Positions 34,283-42,980 of a stretch of 64,000 nt of DNA are shown here, one piece after another. The notes below the pieces were generated by a model that was given only the letters and a program-made list of their open reading frames with translations, made no database searches and was not told where the DNA came from. Source of the DNA: Desulfitobacterium hafniense DCB-2 (lineage in GTDB: Bacteria; Bacillota; Desulfitobacteriia; Desulfitobacteriales; Desulfitobacteriaceae); NCBI RefSeq assembly GCF_000021925.1, contig NC_011830.1:4809001-4873000 (forward strand), in the 5' to 3' direction. Positions within the stretch are counted from its first letter, which is position 1. Every line of letters starts with the position of its first letter. The position numbers and the translations under genes were made by a program.

Positions 34283-35077
34283 TCAGGCCAGGAGCATGCG
34301 GTCGTTAGCCAACTCGGTCCCACTGCGCTTCTCAAACTGCTCGATGAGGTGGTCCACCGTCATTTGCCGTCTTTCCTCCCCCTGAAGGTCCATGATGATT
34401 CTTCCTTCATGCATCATCATCGTCCGTGAGCCAAATTCCAGGGAAGCCTTCATATTATGGGTGATCATCAGGGTGCACAGCTTATCCTCTTCGACGATCT
34501 GACGGGTCAAGACCATCACCTTTTTGGCAATAGCGGGATCAAGAGCTGCGGTATGTTCATCCAGCAGCAAAATTTTAGGCTTAACCAAGGTGGCCATCAG
34601 CAGGGTTAAGGCTTGCCTCTGCCCTCCGGATAAAAGCCCGACCTTATGCTTCATACGATCCTCTAAGCCAAGATCCAGTACAGCAAGCCGTTCTCTAAGC
34701 AGGGCCAATTCCTTTTTGGTTGCCCCGGGGCGCAGGCTGACAGGCTGCCCTTTGGCCAGGGCAATGGCTAAGTTCTGTTCGATGGTCATATCAAAGGCAG
34801 TGCCTTTGAGGGGATCCTGAAAAACTCTGCCAATCATCCTGGAACGTTTATATTCGGGATGATAGGTAATATCCAGGTCATCAAGCAAAATCTGCCCTTC
34901 CTCTATTTCATAGACTCCGGAAATACAGTTAAAGAGGGTGGATTTTCCTGCTCCGTTGCCGCCGATGACCGTCACAAATTCACCGGACTGCAAGGAAAGG
35001 TCTATATGGTCCAGAGCCCTCTTTTCATTGCTGCTTCCGATGCCAAAGGTTTTGCCGACTCCCCTGAGTTTAAGCAT
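34283..35077 (-). CDS. ABC transporter ATP-binding protein, TrpZ type
   Basis: This ATPase has Walker A GGNGAGKST, signature LLSGGQRQALTLLMATLVKPKILLLDEHTAALDP and the switch ITHNM. Start MLKLRGVGKTFG is used; a GTG at 35098 that overlaps the permease stop (GTGA) is the alternative and would add 7 residues. It is the third gene of a transporter whose leader carries a UGG T-box, so tryptophan or a related compound is the likely cargo. Confidence 0.85.
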   Translation of the reverse strand: MLKLRGVGKTFGIGSSNEKRALDHIDLSLQSGEFVTVIGGNGAGKSTLFNCISGVYEIEEGQILLDDLDITYHPEYKRSRMIGRVFQDPLKGTAFDMTIEQNLAIALAKGQPVSLRPGATKKELALLRERLAVLDLGLEDRMKHKVGLLSGGQRQALTLLMATLVKPKILLLDEHTAALDPAIAKKVMVLTRQIVEEDKLCTLMITHNMKASLEFGSRTMMMHEGRIIMDLQGEERRQMTVDHLIEQFEKRSGTELANDRMLLA

Positions 35078-35094
35078 GCGCTCCTTCACTCCTT

Positions 35095-36012
35095 TCACTG
35101 CCCATTCCCTTTACTGCTTCCCCGGTGAGAAAAAAACTTACGTTTCATGACCGCAAACTGCTTTTTCAAAACAGGAGTGGACATAGCTAAGGCCACGATA
35201 ATGGCGGATACCAGTTTGAGATCGGTAGCCGGCATTCCTAATTCCAGAGCAAAGGCAATAATCAGGCGATAGAGTACGGAGCCCAAAACCACGGCAATGA
35301 GCCGGCGCAGCAGGGTCCGTATTCCGAAAACCACTTCACCGATGATCACGGAAGCCAACCCGATAACCACCATGCCCACACCCATGCTTACATCCACAAA
35401 GGATTGGTATTGGGCGATCATAGCCCCGGAGAGGGCTACAAAGCCATTGGCCCCGGCCAGACCGACAAATACGGTCAGATCCGTATTCACACCTAAAGCT
35501 CTGACCATTTGATCGTTATCTCCTGTAGCCCTTACCAGGAAGCCCAAACGGGTATTCAGAAAAAGAAAAAGCAGGATCAGGCAGATAAGCATCACCAGCA
35601 GGGCAAGGGTCAGCCGGCTGTATTCTCCGCTCATTATCTTTTCAAATTCACTGAAGACAGTGGCCTTGTTTAAAAGGGCGATATTGGCCCGGCCGCTGAG
35701 AATCTTTAAATTAATGGAGTAGAGGGCCAGCATAGCCAGAATCCCTGCCAGCAGGGCCTGAATCTTGAGTTTGGTGTAGAGAAAGGCGGCGATGCACCCG
35801 GCACCGCAGCCAAAAACAAAGGCCAGCAGCAGCCCGAGGAAAGGGTGGCCGCTCATGCATAAAACAACAGAGATGGCCGCCCCTGTGACAAAGCTTCCGT
35901 CCACCGTCAAATCGGGCATGTTCAAGGTACGAAAGGATAAGAATACCCCCAGGGCCATGATGGCATAGATTATTCCCAGTTCAAAGGAGCCTTGCAAGGC
36001 TAAGATACTCAT
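35095..36012 (-). CDS. ABC transporter permease, TrpY type
   Basis: This 305-aa protein has about eight hydrophobic segments and the branched-chain permease-like motif DLTVDGSFVTGAAISVVLCMSG near the N-terminus and VFVGLAGANGFVALSGAMIAQYQSFVDVSMGVG in the centre. It follows the binding protein gene by 54 bases, a gap that holds a half-copy of the palindromic repeat. Confidence 0.87.
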   Translation of the reverse strand: MSILALQGSFELGIIYAIMALGVFLSFRTLNMPDLTVDGSFVTGAAISVVLCMSGHPFLGLLLAFVFGCGAGCIAAFLYTKLKIQALLAGILAMLALYSINLKILSGRANIALLNKATVFSEFEKIMSGEYSRLTLALLVMLICLILLFLFLNTRLGFLVRATGDNDQMVRALGVNTDLTVFVGLAGANGFVALSGAMIAQYQSFVDVSMGVGMVVIGLASVIIGEVVFGIRTLLRRLIAVVLGSVLYRLIIAFALELGMPATDLKLVSAIIVALAMSTPVLKKQFAVMKRKFFSHRGSSKGNGQ

Positions 36013-36041
36013 AAGGTGATGGTCTCTCCTTTAACAGTTGT

Positions 36042-36069
36042 GTGAACCAAGGGGACAGGTCCCGTTTTA
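36042..36069. repeat. Half-copy of GGGACAGG repeat touching trpX stop codon
   Basis: gtgaaccaaggggacaggt plus cccgtttt is one arm of the family. Its T-run overlaps the TAA stop of the binding protein gene (36067-36069 on plus coordinates). Confidence 0.75.
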
Positions 36070-37056
36070 TTCGGTAAAGACCTCGGCAGCTTTCTGGAGA
36101 ACGTCTTCCGGGATGGTTATGCCGATGGTATCGGCTGTTTTTTGATTGAGGTAAATGTCCATATCGGTCATGGATTTTACGGGGATATCGCCGGGTTTTT
36201 TCCCGTTGAGAATTTCGGCCGCCATTTTAGCGGTTTCTTGACCAAGCACAGTGTAGTTGATGCCATAAGTGGCCAGGCCTCCGTCTTTAACCATGGAGTC
36301 TGCTCCCACATAAACGGGGATTTGCGCTTTGTTGGCGGATTGGGCTACTGCGGGCATGGCACTGGCCACAGCGTTATCGATCGGAATGAAGATGGCATCG
36401 GCTTTGCCGGTCAGGGAATTGACGGCCTGGAGCACCTCGGAGCTATTGGTTACTGTGGCCTCAACTACCTGGATATTTTTCCGGGCAGCATATTCCTTGA
36501 GATTATCGATTACGGAAACGGAATTGGTCTCACTGGTGTTGTACAGGGCTCCGACGGTTTCGATCCCCGGGGTGATTTGCTCTGCCAATTCCATGATCTT
36601 CTCGGCGGAAACCCGGTCCGAGGTGCCGGTCACATTGCCGCCGGGTTTTTCCATGTCGCTGACAAGCCCTGAACCCACAGGATCGGTGGCTGCTGAAAAT
36701 ACGATGGGAATCTCCTTGGTCTCACTGACTACCGCTTGGGCTGAGGGGGTGGCGATAGCAATGATCAAATCATAATTATTTTTGACAAATTGCTGGGCGA
36801 TGGTTTTGAGATTGGTTTGATCCCCTTGGGCATTTTTATAATCAATGATGATGTTTTCGCCATCTTTAAATCCCTGGGCTGCCAGTTCGGCAATCGTGGC
36901 CTCACGAATGGTATTCAGGGAAGGGTGTTCCACAATTTGCACAATCCCTACGGTTTTTTTGCCGCTATCCGCTTTTCCTTGTGCCGAACCACAGCCTGTG
37001 AGAAGTAACGATAGGGCTAATAGTCCGCTTAACATCACCGCAAATTTCTTTTTCAT
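36067..37056 (-). CDS. ABC transporter substrate-binding lipoprotein, TrpX type
   Basis: Start MKKKFAVMLSGLLAL at 37056 has GGAGG 9 bases upstream and gives 329 aa; the longer frame would run into the T-box terminator. Lipobox SLLLTGC. The mature part is the ABC_sub_bind fold (VGIVQIVEHPSLNTIREAT, TPSAQAVVSETKEIPIVFSAATDPVGSGLV, GGNVTGTSDRV, QIPVYVGADSMVKDGGLATYGINY). In Firmicutes this family with its TrpY/TrpZ partners is often under tryptophan T-boxes, and the leader here has that feature. Confidence 0.87.
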   Translation of the reverse strand: MKKKFAVMLSGLLALSLLLTGCGSAQGKADSGKKTVGIVQIVEHPSLNTIREATIAELAAQGFKDGENIIIDYKNAQGDQTNLKTIAQQFVKNNYDLIIAIATPSAQAVVSETKEIPIVFSAATDPVGSGLVSDMEKPGGNVTGTSDRVSAEKIMELAEQITPGIETVGALYNTSETNSVSVIDNLKEYAARKNIQVVEATVTNSSEVLQAVNSLTGKADAIFIPIDNAVASAMPAVAQSANKAQIPVYVGADSMVKDGGLATYGINYTVLGQETAKMAAEILNGKKPGDIPVKSMTDMDIYLNQKTADTIGITIPEDVLQKAAEVFTE

Positions 37057-37156
37057 TTGAAGATTCCTCCACTCTTTCTTTTTGATTAAGATTAAGATCG
37101 AGGGTTCTTCCCTGCAATATCCCTTCCATCCGCGGAAATGTCCGGGATCAGGCCGT

Positions 37157-37435
37157 ACCAAAGCAAAAACGCCTGCCCCTAAGTCAAAACTTAAGGACAG
37201 GCGTATAACCTGCGGTACCACCTTAATTGATGCATGAATAAACCATACATCCTCTCTTGCAGGGTGCCATCACACCCTTAGCCCAATAACGCTGGCTATG
37301 CGTCGTAAGCTACTCATTGCTTTTCGCTCCGCCCTCAGGGGCCCATTTACCCGCTCCGTTACTTGCCAGGCTTCCACCTTCCCCGGCTCTCTTTAAAGCT
37401 GGTCTTGCGGTTTTACTTCCCCATCAACAGTTTAG
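37157..37435 (-). promoter_or_regulatory. T-box riboswitch leader, tryptophan (UGG) specifier
   Basis: Reading the minus strand: a GGGG/CCCC lower helix and CCGC/GCGG upper helix frame the specifier loop. Its 5' strand has AGTAAAA and its 3' strand ends AAATGG followed by G, so the specifier codon is UGG (37343-37345). The apical part has AGAGAGC and GGTGGAAGCC. The T-box sequence AATTAAGGTGGTACCGCAGG is at 37209-37228. A terminator (GCCTGTCCTTAAG... with CTTAGGGGCAGGC and TTTTT) ends near 37157. Uncharged tRNA-Trp would favour antitermination and expression of the downstream transporter. Confidence 0.9.
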
Positions 37436-37492
37436 AACATCTTATCATACTATGGTGAGGGAATCAATAAAATTTTTCAGATAAAAAATTTC

Positions 37493-38488
37493 TTATGACA
37501 CCCACTGATAGACCGTGTTTTTATGGTTCTTGGCCACATACATGGCCCCATCGGCTTTTTCTATGAGCTCGTCAAGAGTATCGGAGGAATGGCTGTCGTA
37601 AACCGCTACTCCAAAGCTGCCTGTGACTTTAATCTGGGCATGCAGATAATCTACCTCAAGGGCTTCCACACTTTCCCTCATGCGTTCCGCCACCAGGGCA
37701 GCCTGCTCAACATCGGTATCCGGCAGACAAATAATGAACTCTTCTCCTCCGTAACGCCCTATAAAATCATAAGGCCTTACGTTATTGCTTAAGCAATCCG
37801 CAAATTTCTGAAGAACATAATCTCCTGCCAGATGCCCAAATTGGTCGTTGACTTTCTTGAAATAGTCAATATCGACCAAGATCATAGCAAAGCCTTCCTG
37901 AGTGCGCTTGGTTCGTTCCAACTCTTCCTGAAGCCGTTCGATAAAAGCCCTGCGGTTCAGGGTCTTGGTCAGATAATCGGTACGGGCCAGGACTTCAGCA
38001 TTATCCCGGGACTTACGCAGCTCATCCTCGGCATTTTTGGCAATGGTCATATCCTGGATCTGGGCGACAAAATACTTGAGGTTGCCCCGTTCGGTGCGGA
38101 CGGCGGAAATAGTTGATCTGACCCAAATGGTGCTGCCATTTTTATGGATATAGCGCTTAACCGTGGTAAAGGAATGGATATTGCCGGCAAAAACTTCTTG
38201 AAGGTAGGGAGTATCTTTTTCCTGATCTTCCGGGTGAGTCAGTTCTTTAACAGCCATCTTCAACAACTCTGGCCGCGTATAGCCGGTAATCTCCCCATAG
38301 GCCCGGTTGACTTTCAGGAAACGGCAATCAGGGCTGACTATCGCCATCCCTAACGCCGTGTGTTCAAAGGCATTTTTCGTAATCCATACGTGAGCAACCT
38401 GGTTGACCACGGCCCGGTGATACTTTTTAGTATGCCATAAGCCGATGCCAAGGATAATCATCAAAACGATGATAAGCCCATAAGACAT
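37493..38488 (-). CDS. PAS-GGDEF diguanylate cyclase
   Basis: Start MSYGLIIVLMIILGIGLW at 38488, with AGAGGGTG upstream, gives 331 aa. One N-terminal membrane helix is followed by a PAS/PAC domain (AFEHTALGMAIVSPDCRFLKVNRAYGEITGY, about 40-160). The GGDEF domain has an intact site (RYGGEEFIICLPDT) and an I-site RPYD five residues before it. It should make c-di-GMP in response to an unknown cue. It is monocistronic, upstream of and transcribed toward the T-box operon. Confidence 0.9.
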   Translation of the reverse strand: MSYGLIIVLMIILGIGLWHTKKYHRAVVNQVAHVWITKNAFEHTALGMAIVSPDCRFLKVNRAYGEITGYTRPELLKMAVKELTHPEDQEKDTPYLQEVFAGNIHSFTTVKRYIHKNGSTIWVRSTISAVRTERGNLKYFVAQIQDMTIAKNAEDELRKSRDNAEVLARTDYLTKTLNRRAFIERLQEELERTKRTQEGFAMILVDIDYFKKVNDQFGHLAGDYVLQKFADCLSNNVRPYDFIGRYGGEEFIICLPDTDVEQAALVAERMRESVEALEVDYLHAQIKVTGSFGVAVYDSHSSDTLDELIEKADGAMYVAKNHKNTVYQWVS

Positions 38489-38699
38489 AAGAACACCCTC
38501 TAAAATACCTATGCTGATTGTATACCTTAATTCTATCTCAAAACCATTGTTTTGAAAATCAGCCAATCCTTAACAAATCATTAACAATTCGGCTGTTGGA
38601 AAAAGGGGCCGAGCCCGCGCTATCCGGCTGAATAAGAGAGGAGAGAACTATTTGAAATAGAATCAAACAGCTCTTCTCTCTCAAGAATTATTCAAATAC

Positions 38700-39713
38700 T
38701 TATTTAATATTTTTTATGGCAGCATCGCCAAAGACGGGGGTGACAATTTTTTCATAAGGTGCGGTTTTACTCAATTCCCCGGCATCCTGCAGAGCTTTTT
38801 GCAGAACATGGAGATCTTTTTCCAGCAAGACGGGATCCTTCTTCCAGCTGTTTTGCTCCTTGTAGCGTTTCACAACCGTGGTCAAAACCTCTTCTTCTGT
38901 ATCTGGAAAATGAGCTTTAATCGCTTGGGCGATTTCCTCCGGTGAGTGGGATTCTATCCAGAGTTGGCCTTTGTAGACTGCATTGGTAAACTTCTGGATG
39001 ATATTAGGGTTTCTCTCCATATAGCTCTTCTTGGCAAAATAAGCCGTGTAAGGCACTTCGCCGCTTTCCTTGCCCAGGGAAGCCACAATGTAAGCTTTCC
39101 CCTCCTTCTCCATCATGGAGCCTGTAGGTTCGAAAAGAATGACATAATCCCCTTGACCACCCAGGAAAGCTCCGGGCATGGCGTTAAATTGCATGGTGGT
39201 ATCGATGAAAACATCCTTTCCCGGGGTCAATCCGTTATTGCGGAGCACATATTGCAGGATAATTTCGGGCATGCCCCCTTTTCTGCCGCCAATAATGGTT
39301 TTTCCTTTAAGATCGCTCCAGCTGAAGTCAGGGTCCTCCTCCCTGCCGATGAGGAAGGTTCCGTCCCCGTTGGTCAGCTGAGCGAAGACGATGGCATTAT
39401 CCTCTTTCCCTTCATTGTACACGTAAATGGTGGCTTCCGGACCGGCAAGACCAACCTCCACCTGACCCGTCAAGACGGCGGTCATGACTTTATCCGCTCC
39501 GCCTCCGTTGGTCAGCTCAATCTCCAGTCCTTCTTCTTCAAAAAGGCCTTGAGACAGGGCCACATATTGGGGTGCATAGAAGATGGAATGGGTGACCTCC
39601 GAGACTCGGATTTTGGTGAGTTGGTCTTGTTTGCCACCGGTGTTGCCGCACCCTGTTAATATTAGAAATACCACTAACACAAGGAACATAAGTAGGCCTA
39701 ATCGGCGTTTCAT
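38700..39713 (-). CDS. ABC transporter substrate-binding lipoprotein (NMT1/SsuA-like)
   Basis: This 337-aa lipoprotein has lipobox LILTGC and the NMT1/THI5-like fold (IRVSEVTHSIFYAPQYVALSQGLFEEEGLEIEL, GADKVMTAVLTGQVEVGLAGPE). Homologues bind sulfonates, nitrate, thiamine precursors or aromatic compounds, so the ligand is open. It heads an operon with the permease (13 bases after) and ATPase. Confidence 0.88.
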   Translation of the reverse strand: MKRRLGLLMFLVLVVFLILTGCGNTGGKQDQLTKIRVSEVTHSIFYAPQYVALSQGLFEEEGLEIELTNGGGADKVMTAVLTGQVEVGLAGPEATIYVYNEGKEDNAIVFAQLTNGDGTFLIGREEDPDFSWSDLKGKTIIGGRKGGMPEIILQYVLRNNGLTPGKDVFIDTTMQFNAMPGAFLGGQGDYVILFEPTGSMMEKEGKAYIVASLGKESGEVPYTAYFAKKSYMERNPNIIQKFTNAVYKGQLWIESHSPEEIAQAIKAHFPDTEEEVLTTVVKRYKEQNSWKKDPVLLEKDLHVLQKALQDAGELSKTAPYEKIVTPVFGDAAIKNIK

Positions 39714-39726
39714 AGTAACCCTCCCT

Positions 39727-40536
39727 TTATGAATCTGAATTCTTGACCAGGATCTTTTCGAACAAAACCACCCCCTGATACATTAATGCCGCAGCTATGC
39801 CCAGGATGAAGACGCTGGTCATAACCAAATCCAGCTTAAACACCTGACCTCCATAAACGATGAGATAGCCCAGCCCCGCTTTGGAGACGAGGAATTCACC
39901 GACGATAACCCCAACCCAGGAGAGTCCGACATTTATTTTCAGAGCATTGACGATGGTGGGAAAGGAGGCCGGCAGAAGAACTTTGGTGAGCACCTGAATC
40001 TTTGTGCCGCCAAAGGTCTGAACCAGCTTGATTTTCTCTTGGTCTATGGATAAAAAACCGTTGAGCACTTCCAGAATAGTGACAATCAGGGAAATAGCCA
40101 GGGTCATGACGATAATGGCTGCCGGACCGGCGCCGATCCAGACAATGAAGATGGGACCCAGGGCAATTTTGGGCAGACTGTTAAGAATAACGAGATAAGG
40201 TTCTGAGACTTTGGAGATAAATTCAGACCACCACAGGACGATGGCGATCATCGTTCCCAAGACCGTTCCCAGGATAAAGCCGACGATGGTTTCCATACAG
40301 GTAATGGCTATATGATGAAGCAATACACCTTCTTGATGAAGGTTGATCATGGTTTTCAGCACACGGCTGGGCTGACTGGTAATGAAGGGATCCACAATGC
40401 CGGCCCGGGCACAGATCTCCCATAAGCCCAGGGCGATGATCAGAATTAAAGCCTGAGTCACTCTGACTTTGACTTTTTCCTGTCTTACCTTTTTCAGATA
40501 GGCTCTATGTTCCGGAGAACTATTAGACATGGACAT
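39727..40536 (-). CDS. ABC transporter permease (SsuC/TauC type)
   Basis: This 269-aa protein has six or so membrane helices and the family loop AKVLLPASFPTIVNALKINVGLSWVGVIVGEFLVSKAGLGYLI region with the EAA-like contact. It overlaps the upstream ATPase gene by 14 bases, so it is translationally coupled. Confidence 0.9.
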   Translation of the reverse strand: MSMSNSSPEHRAYLKKVRQEKVKVRVTQALILIIALGLWEICARAGIVDPFITSQPSRVLKTMINLHQEGVLLHHIAITCMETIVGFILGTVLGTMIAIVLWWSEFISKVSEPYLVILNSLPKIALGPIFIVWIGAGPAAIIVMTLAISLIVTILEVLNGFLSIDQEKIKLVQTFGGTKIQVLTKVLLPASFPTIVNALKINVGLSWVGVIVGEFLVSKAGLGYLIVYGGQVFKLDLVMTSVFILGIAAALMYQGVVLFEKILVKNSDS

Positions 40537-41290
40537 CCAGCTCCTTCCATATTTCTTGAAAGTAGGTCTGGAATTCCGGCATATCCCTGGATTTTAAAGG
40601 GGTTCTCTTTCCGCAATTCATGTGAATCTCATAGATTTTCTTGACCGTACCCGGCCGTTTGCTGAGCACTACCACCCGATCCGCCATACTGATGCTCTCG
40701 GCAATATCATGAGTGACCATAATGGCTGTTTTGTTCTCTTTCTTAATAATAGTGTAAATATCTTCGTTAACAGCCAGGCGGGTCTGATAATCCAAAGCCG
40801 AGAAGGCTTCATCTAAAAGCAGGATTTGCGGATTGGTGACCAGGGTGCGGATAAGGGCTGCTCTTTGCCTCATCCCTCCCGAGAGCTGATTGGGGTATTT
40901 ATTACGAAATTCATAAAGCCCGTAAGTCTGCAGGAGGTGCTCTGTGTAGGCTTTGGCCTCCGGTGTCAGGGCTTTTTGAATCTCCAGCCCCAGCTTGATG
41001 TTCTGTAAAATAGTCCGCCACTCAAAGAGATGGTCCTTCTGCAGCATATAGCCAATCTTGGGCGATGTTCCTGCGACCACCTCACCCTCCACAAGAACTC
41101 TTCCTGCTGTGGGGGAAATCAATCCGCAGATAATGGATAGAAGGGTTGATTTGCCGCAGCCGCTGGGACCGACAATACTGACAAACTCACCTTCATAAAC
41201 ATCAAGGTTGATCTCTTCAAGGGCTGTGATTTCTCCGTTAAGGGATTGATATTTCATGCCAAGGTTATGCAATTCCACAACCTTTCTCAA
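40523..41290 (-). CDS. ABC transporter ATP-binding protein (SsuB/TauB type)
   Basis: This 255-aa ATPase has Walker A GPSGCGKST, the Q-loop region IGYMLQKDHLFEWRTILQNI, signature LSGGMRQRAALIRTLVTNPQILLLDEAFSALD and the switch MVTHDIAESISMADRV. The start is a TTG at 41290 after GGGGAGG; a GTG 4 codons on is an alternative. It is the first gene read in its operon. Confidence 0.9.
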   Translation of the reverse strand: MRKVVELHNLGMKYQSLNGEITALEEINLDVYEGEFVSIVGPSGCGKSTLLSIICGLISPTAGRVLVEGEVVAGTSPKIGYMLQKDHLFEWRTILQNIKLGLEIQKALTPEAKAYTEHLLQTYGLYEFRNKYPNQLSGGMRQRAALIRTLVTNPQILLLDEAFSALDYQTRLAVNEDIYTIIKKENKTAIMVTHDIAESISMADRVVVLSKRPGTVKKIYEIHMNCGKRTPLKSRDMPEFQTYFQEIWKELDVHV

Positions 41291-41388
41291 GGCCCCTCCC
41301 CCCTTCTTTTTGCACTCAGCACTTTCACTATCTGTAATAGTGTATTGAATCCCCCGAAGATGGGTGAGTGTTTAAGACATAAAAAAGT

Positions 41389-41447
41389 GAAAAAAGGGGA
41401 CAGGTCCCGCTTTTCGTTCTGAAAAGCGGGACCTGTCCCCTTTTTTC
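41389..41447. repeat. Full GGGGACAGG palindrome with perfect 27-bp arms
   Basis: The arms at 41389-41415 and 41421-41447 are perfectly complementary over 27 bases, with loop gttct. The centre is AAGGGGACAGGTCCCGC. Outside, a second set of T6/A6 runs (gtgaaaaaa on the left, ccttttttcac on the right) adds symmetry up to the modC stop at 41461. Confidence 0.95.
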
Positions 41448-41460
41448 ATCCTTTTTTCAC

Positions 41461-42132
41461 TTACGCCTTGGTCGGCTTGAGTATTTCCTGAACACCTTTA
41501 TCGATCCTCATGATTTGGCTGCCGAGGATCTCCGCTTCCCGGGGATCATGGGTGACCATAATAAAAGGGATCTGCCAGTGCTTCTGGACTTTTAAAAGTT
41601 CTTGCTGGAGAAGGGCCCGGGTATCGGGATCCAGGGCCGAGAGGGATTCATCCAGGAGGAGGAGTTCCGGCTCCGTCATCAGCGCCCGGGCTAAAGCCAC
41701 CCGCTGTTTTTCTCCTCCAGATATCTGCGAAGGATAACGCTTCCGCAAGTGACCGATTTTAAGGATGTCCAGAAGCTCCGTCACACCCATGGCTTTATGG
41801 GAGGCTGCGGCCGCTTCTGCCGGCTTAGGCTTGCCATAGAGGACATTTTTTTCGATGGTCATATGAGGAAACAGGGCGTAATCCTGAAAGACATAGCCAA
41901 TCCGGCGTTTGCGAACCGGGATATTGATTTTCTGATCAGAAGAAAAGATGGTTTTACCATTGATCCAAATATCTCCCCGGGTAGGGTTCTGCAACCCTGC
42001 CAAGCACTGGAGGACCGTGGTCTTCCCTGCTCCCGAGGGACCGACAATGGCCAGGATATGGTTATCCACCTCAAAATCCACTGCCAAGGTAAAGGAGGGC
42101 AGCTTTTTCTGGAAATTCACCTTGATCATCAA
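41461..42132 (-). CDS. modC: Molybdate ABC transporter ATP-binding protein
   Basis: This 223-aa ATPase has Walker A GPSGAGKTT, signature ISGGEKQRVALARALMTEPELLLLDESLSALDPDTR and the switch MVTHDPREAE. It lacks the C-terminal MOP domain of E. coli ModC, as in short Gram-positive forms. It overlaps modB by 4 bases (ATGA). It drives uptake of molybdate, needed by the molybdoenzymes at 54-60 kb. Confidence 0.9.
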   Translation of the reverse strand: MMIKVNFQKKLPSFTLAVDFEVDNHILAIVGPSGAGKTTVLQCLAGLQNPTRGDIWINGKTIFSSDQKINIPVRKRRIGYVFQDYALFPHMTIEKNVLYGKPKPAEAAAASHKAMGVTELLDILKIGHLRKRYPSQISGGEKQRVALARALMTEPELLLLDESLSALDPDTRALLQQELLKVQKHWQIPFIMVTHDPREAEILGSQIMRIDKGVQEILKPTKA

Positions 42133-42821
42133 GCTATCCTCCTGTCAGGCTTGGTCTGGTTGCTCTTACCTTTTCCCCAATGATTAAGTCCGAAAATGAC
42201 CAGAAAGCTGAACAACACCATAATCGAGACGAGAATCCAGGCCTGACGGGTGTCTCCGGCTTCACTGGCAAAATAAATGGCCAAAGGCATGGTGGAGGTC
42301 CGGCCAGGAATATTGCCGGCCAGCATGAGGGTTGCTCCAAATTCGCCGAGGGAACGGGCGAAAGCCAATACAAAACCTGCCACACAGCCATTCCATGCTA
42401 AAGGAATGGTGACGGTGAAGAAGACCCTTAACTCCCCGGCCCCCAGGGTTCGGGCCGCTTTCTCGAGTTGGGGATCCACGCTCTCGATGGCTGCTTTGAC
42501 AGACTGGTACATCATCGGGAAGGATACCACCGCCGCGGCGATAATCGCTCCCCAAATGGTGAAGACCACCGTCACACCAAACACCTCTCCCAGGAGCTTG
42601 CCGACAGGTCCATTCTTGCCAAAAGTATAGAGCAAGACAAATCCGACCACAGAGGGCGGCAGAACCAGGGGTAAGGTCAGAATGGATTCCACAACGGCCT
42701 TTCCTGTGAACTGGCGCTTGGCCATCAGCGTGGCAATGGGAATAGCAAAGCAGACTACAATCACCACTGCGGCCACGGCAACTTTTACAGATAAGATAAT
42801 GGGTGAAACATTAAAATTCAT
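42129..42821 (-). CDS. modB: Molybdate ABC transporter permease
   Basis: This 230-aa protein has about five helices and the ModB landmarks LTLPLVLPPSVVGFVLLYTFG, SFPMMYQSVKAAIESVDPQLEKAARTLGA and FARSLGEFGATLMLAGNIPGRTSTMPLAIY. GAGGGAA lies upstream of the ATG. It is 159 bases after modA, a gap that contains an inverted repeat. Confidence 0.92.
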   Translation of the reverse strand: MNFNVSPIILSVKVAVAAVVIVVCFAIPIATLMAKRQFTGKAVVESILTLPLVLPPSVVGFVLLYTFGKNGPVGKLLGEVFGVTVVFTIWGAIIAAAVVSFPMMYQSVKAAIESVDPQLEKAARTLGAGELRVFFTVTIPLAWNGCVAGFVLAFARSLGEFGATLMLAGNIPGRTSTMPLAIYFASEAGDTRQAWILVSIMVLFSFLVIFGLNHWGKGKSNQTKPDRRIA

Positions 42822-42863
42822 CTCTATTCCCTCAAATTTTCCCTCAAATTTATCGGAAGTCAG

Positions 42864-42923
42864 TAAAAACCATAGGTATAATCAGCCTCAGCAAGAAAAA
42901 CAATGCCAAGACCGATTATACCT
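42864..42923 (-). terminator. Inverted repeat between modA and modB, possible attenuator
   Basis: AGGTATAATC (42874-42883) and GATTATACCT (42914-42923) are perfect 10-base arms. On the minus strand ATGGTTTTTACTG follows. Partial termination there would make more ModA than ModBC, which fits the need for excess binding protein. Confidence 0.5.
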
Positions 42924-42980
42924 TTAAATGCACTGTATTTGTACTTTATTTTGTCTTTTATCTAAAGTAATTTCCAGTTT

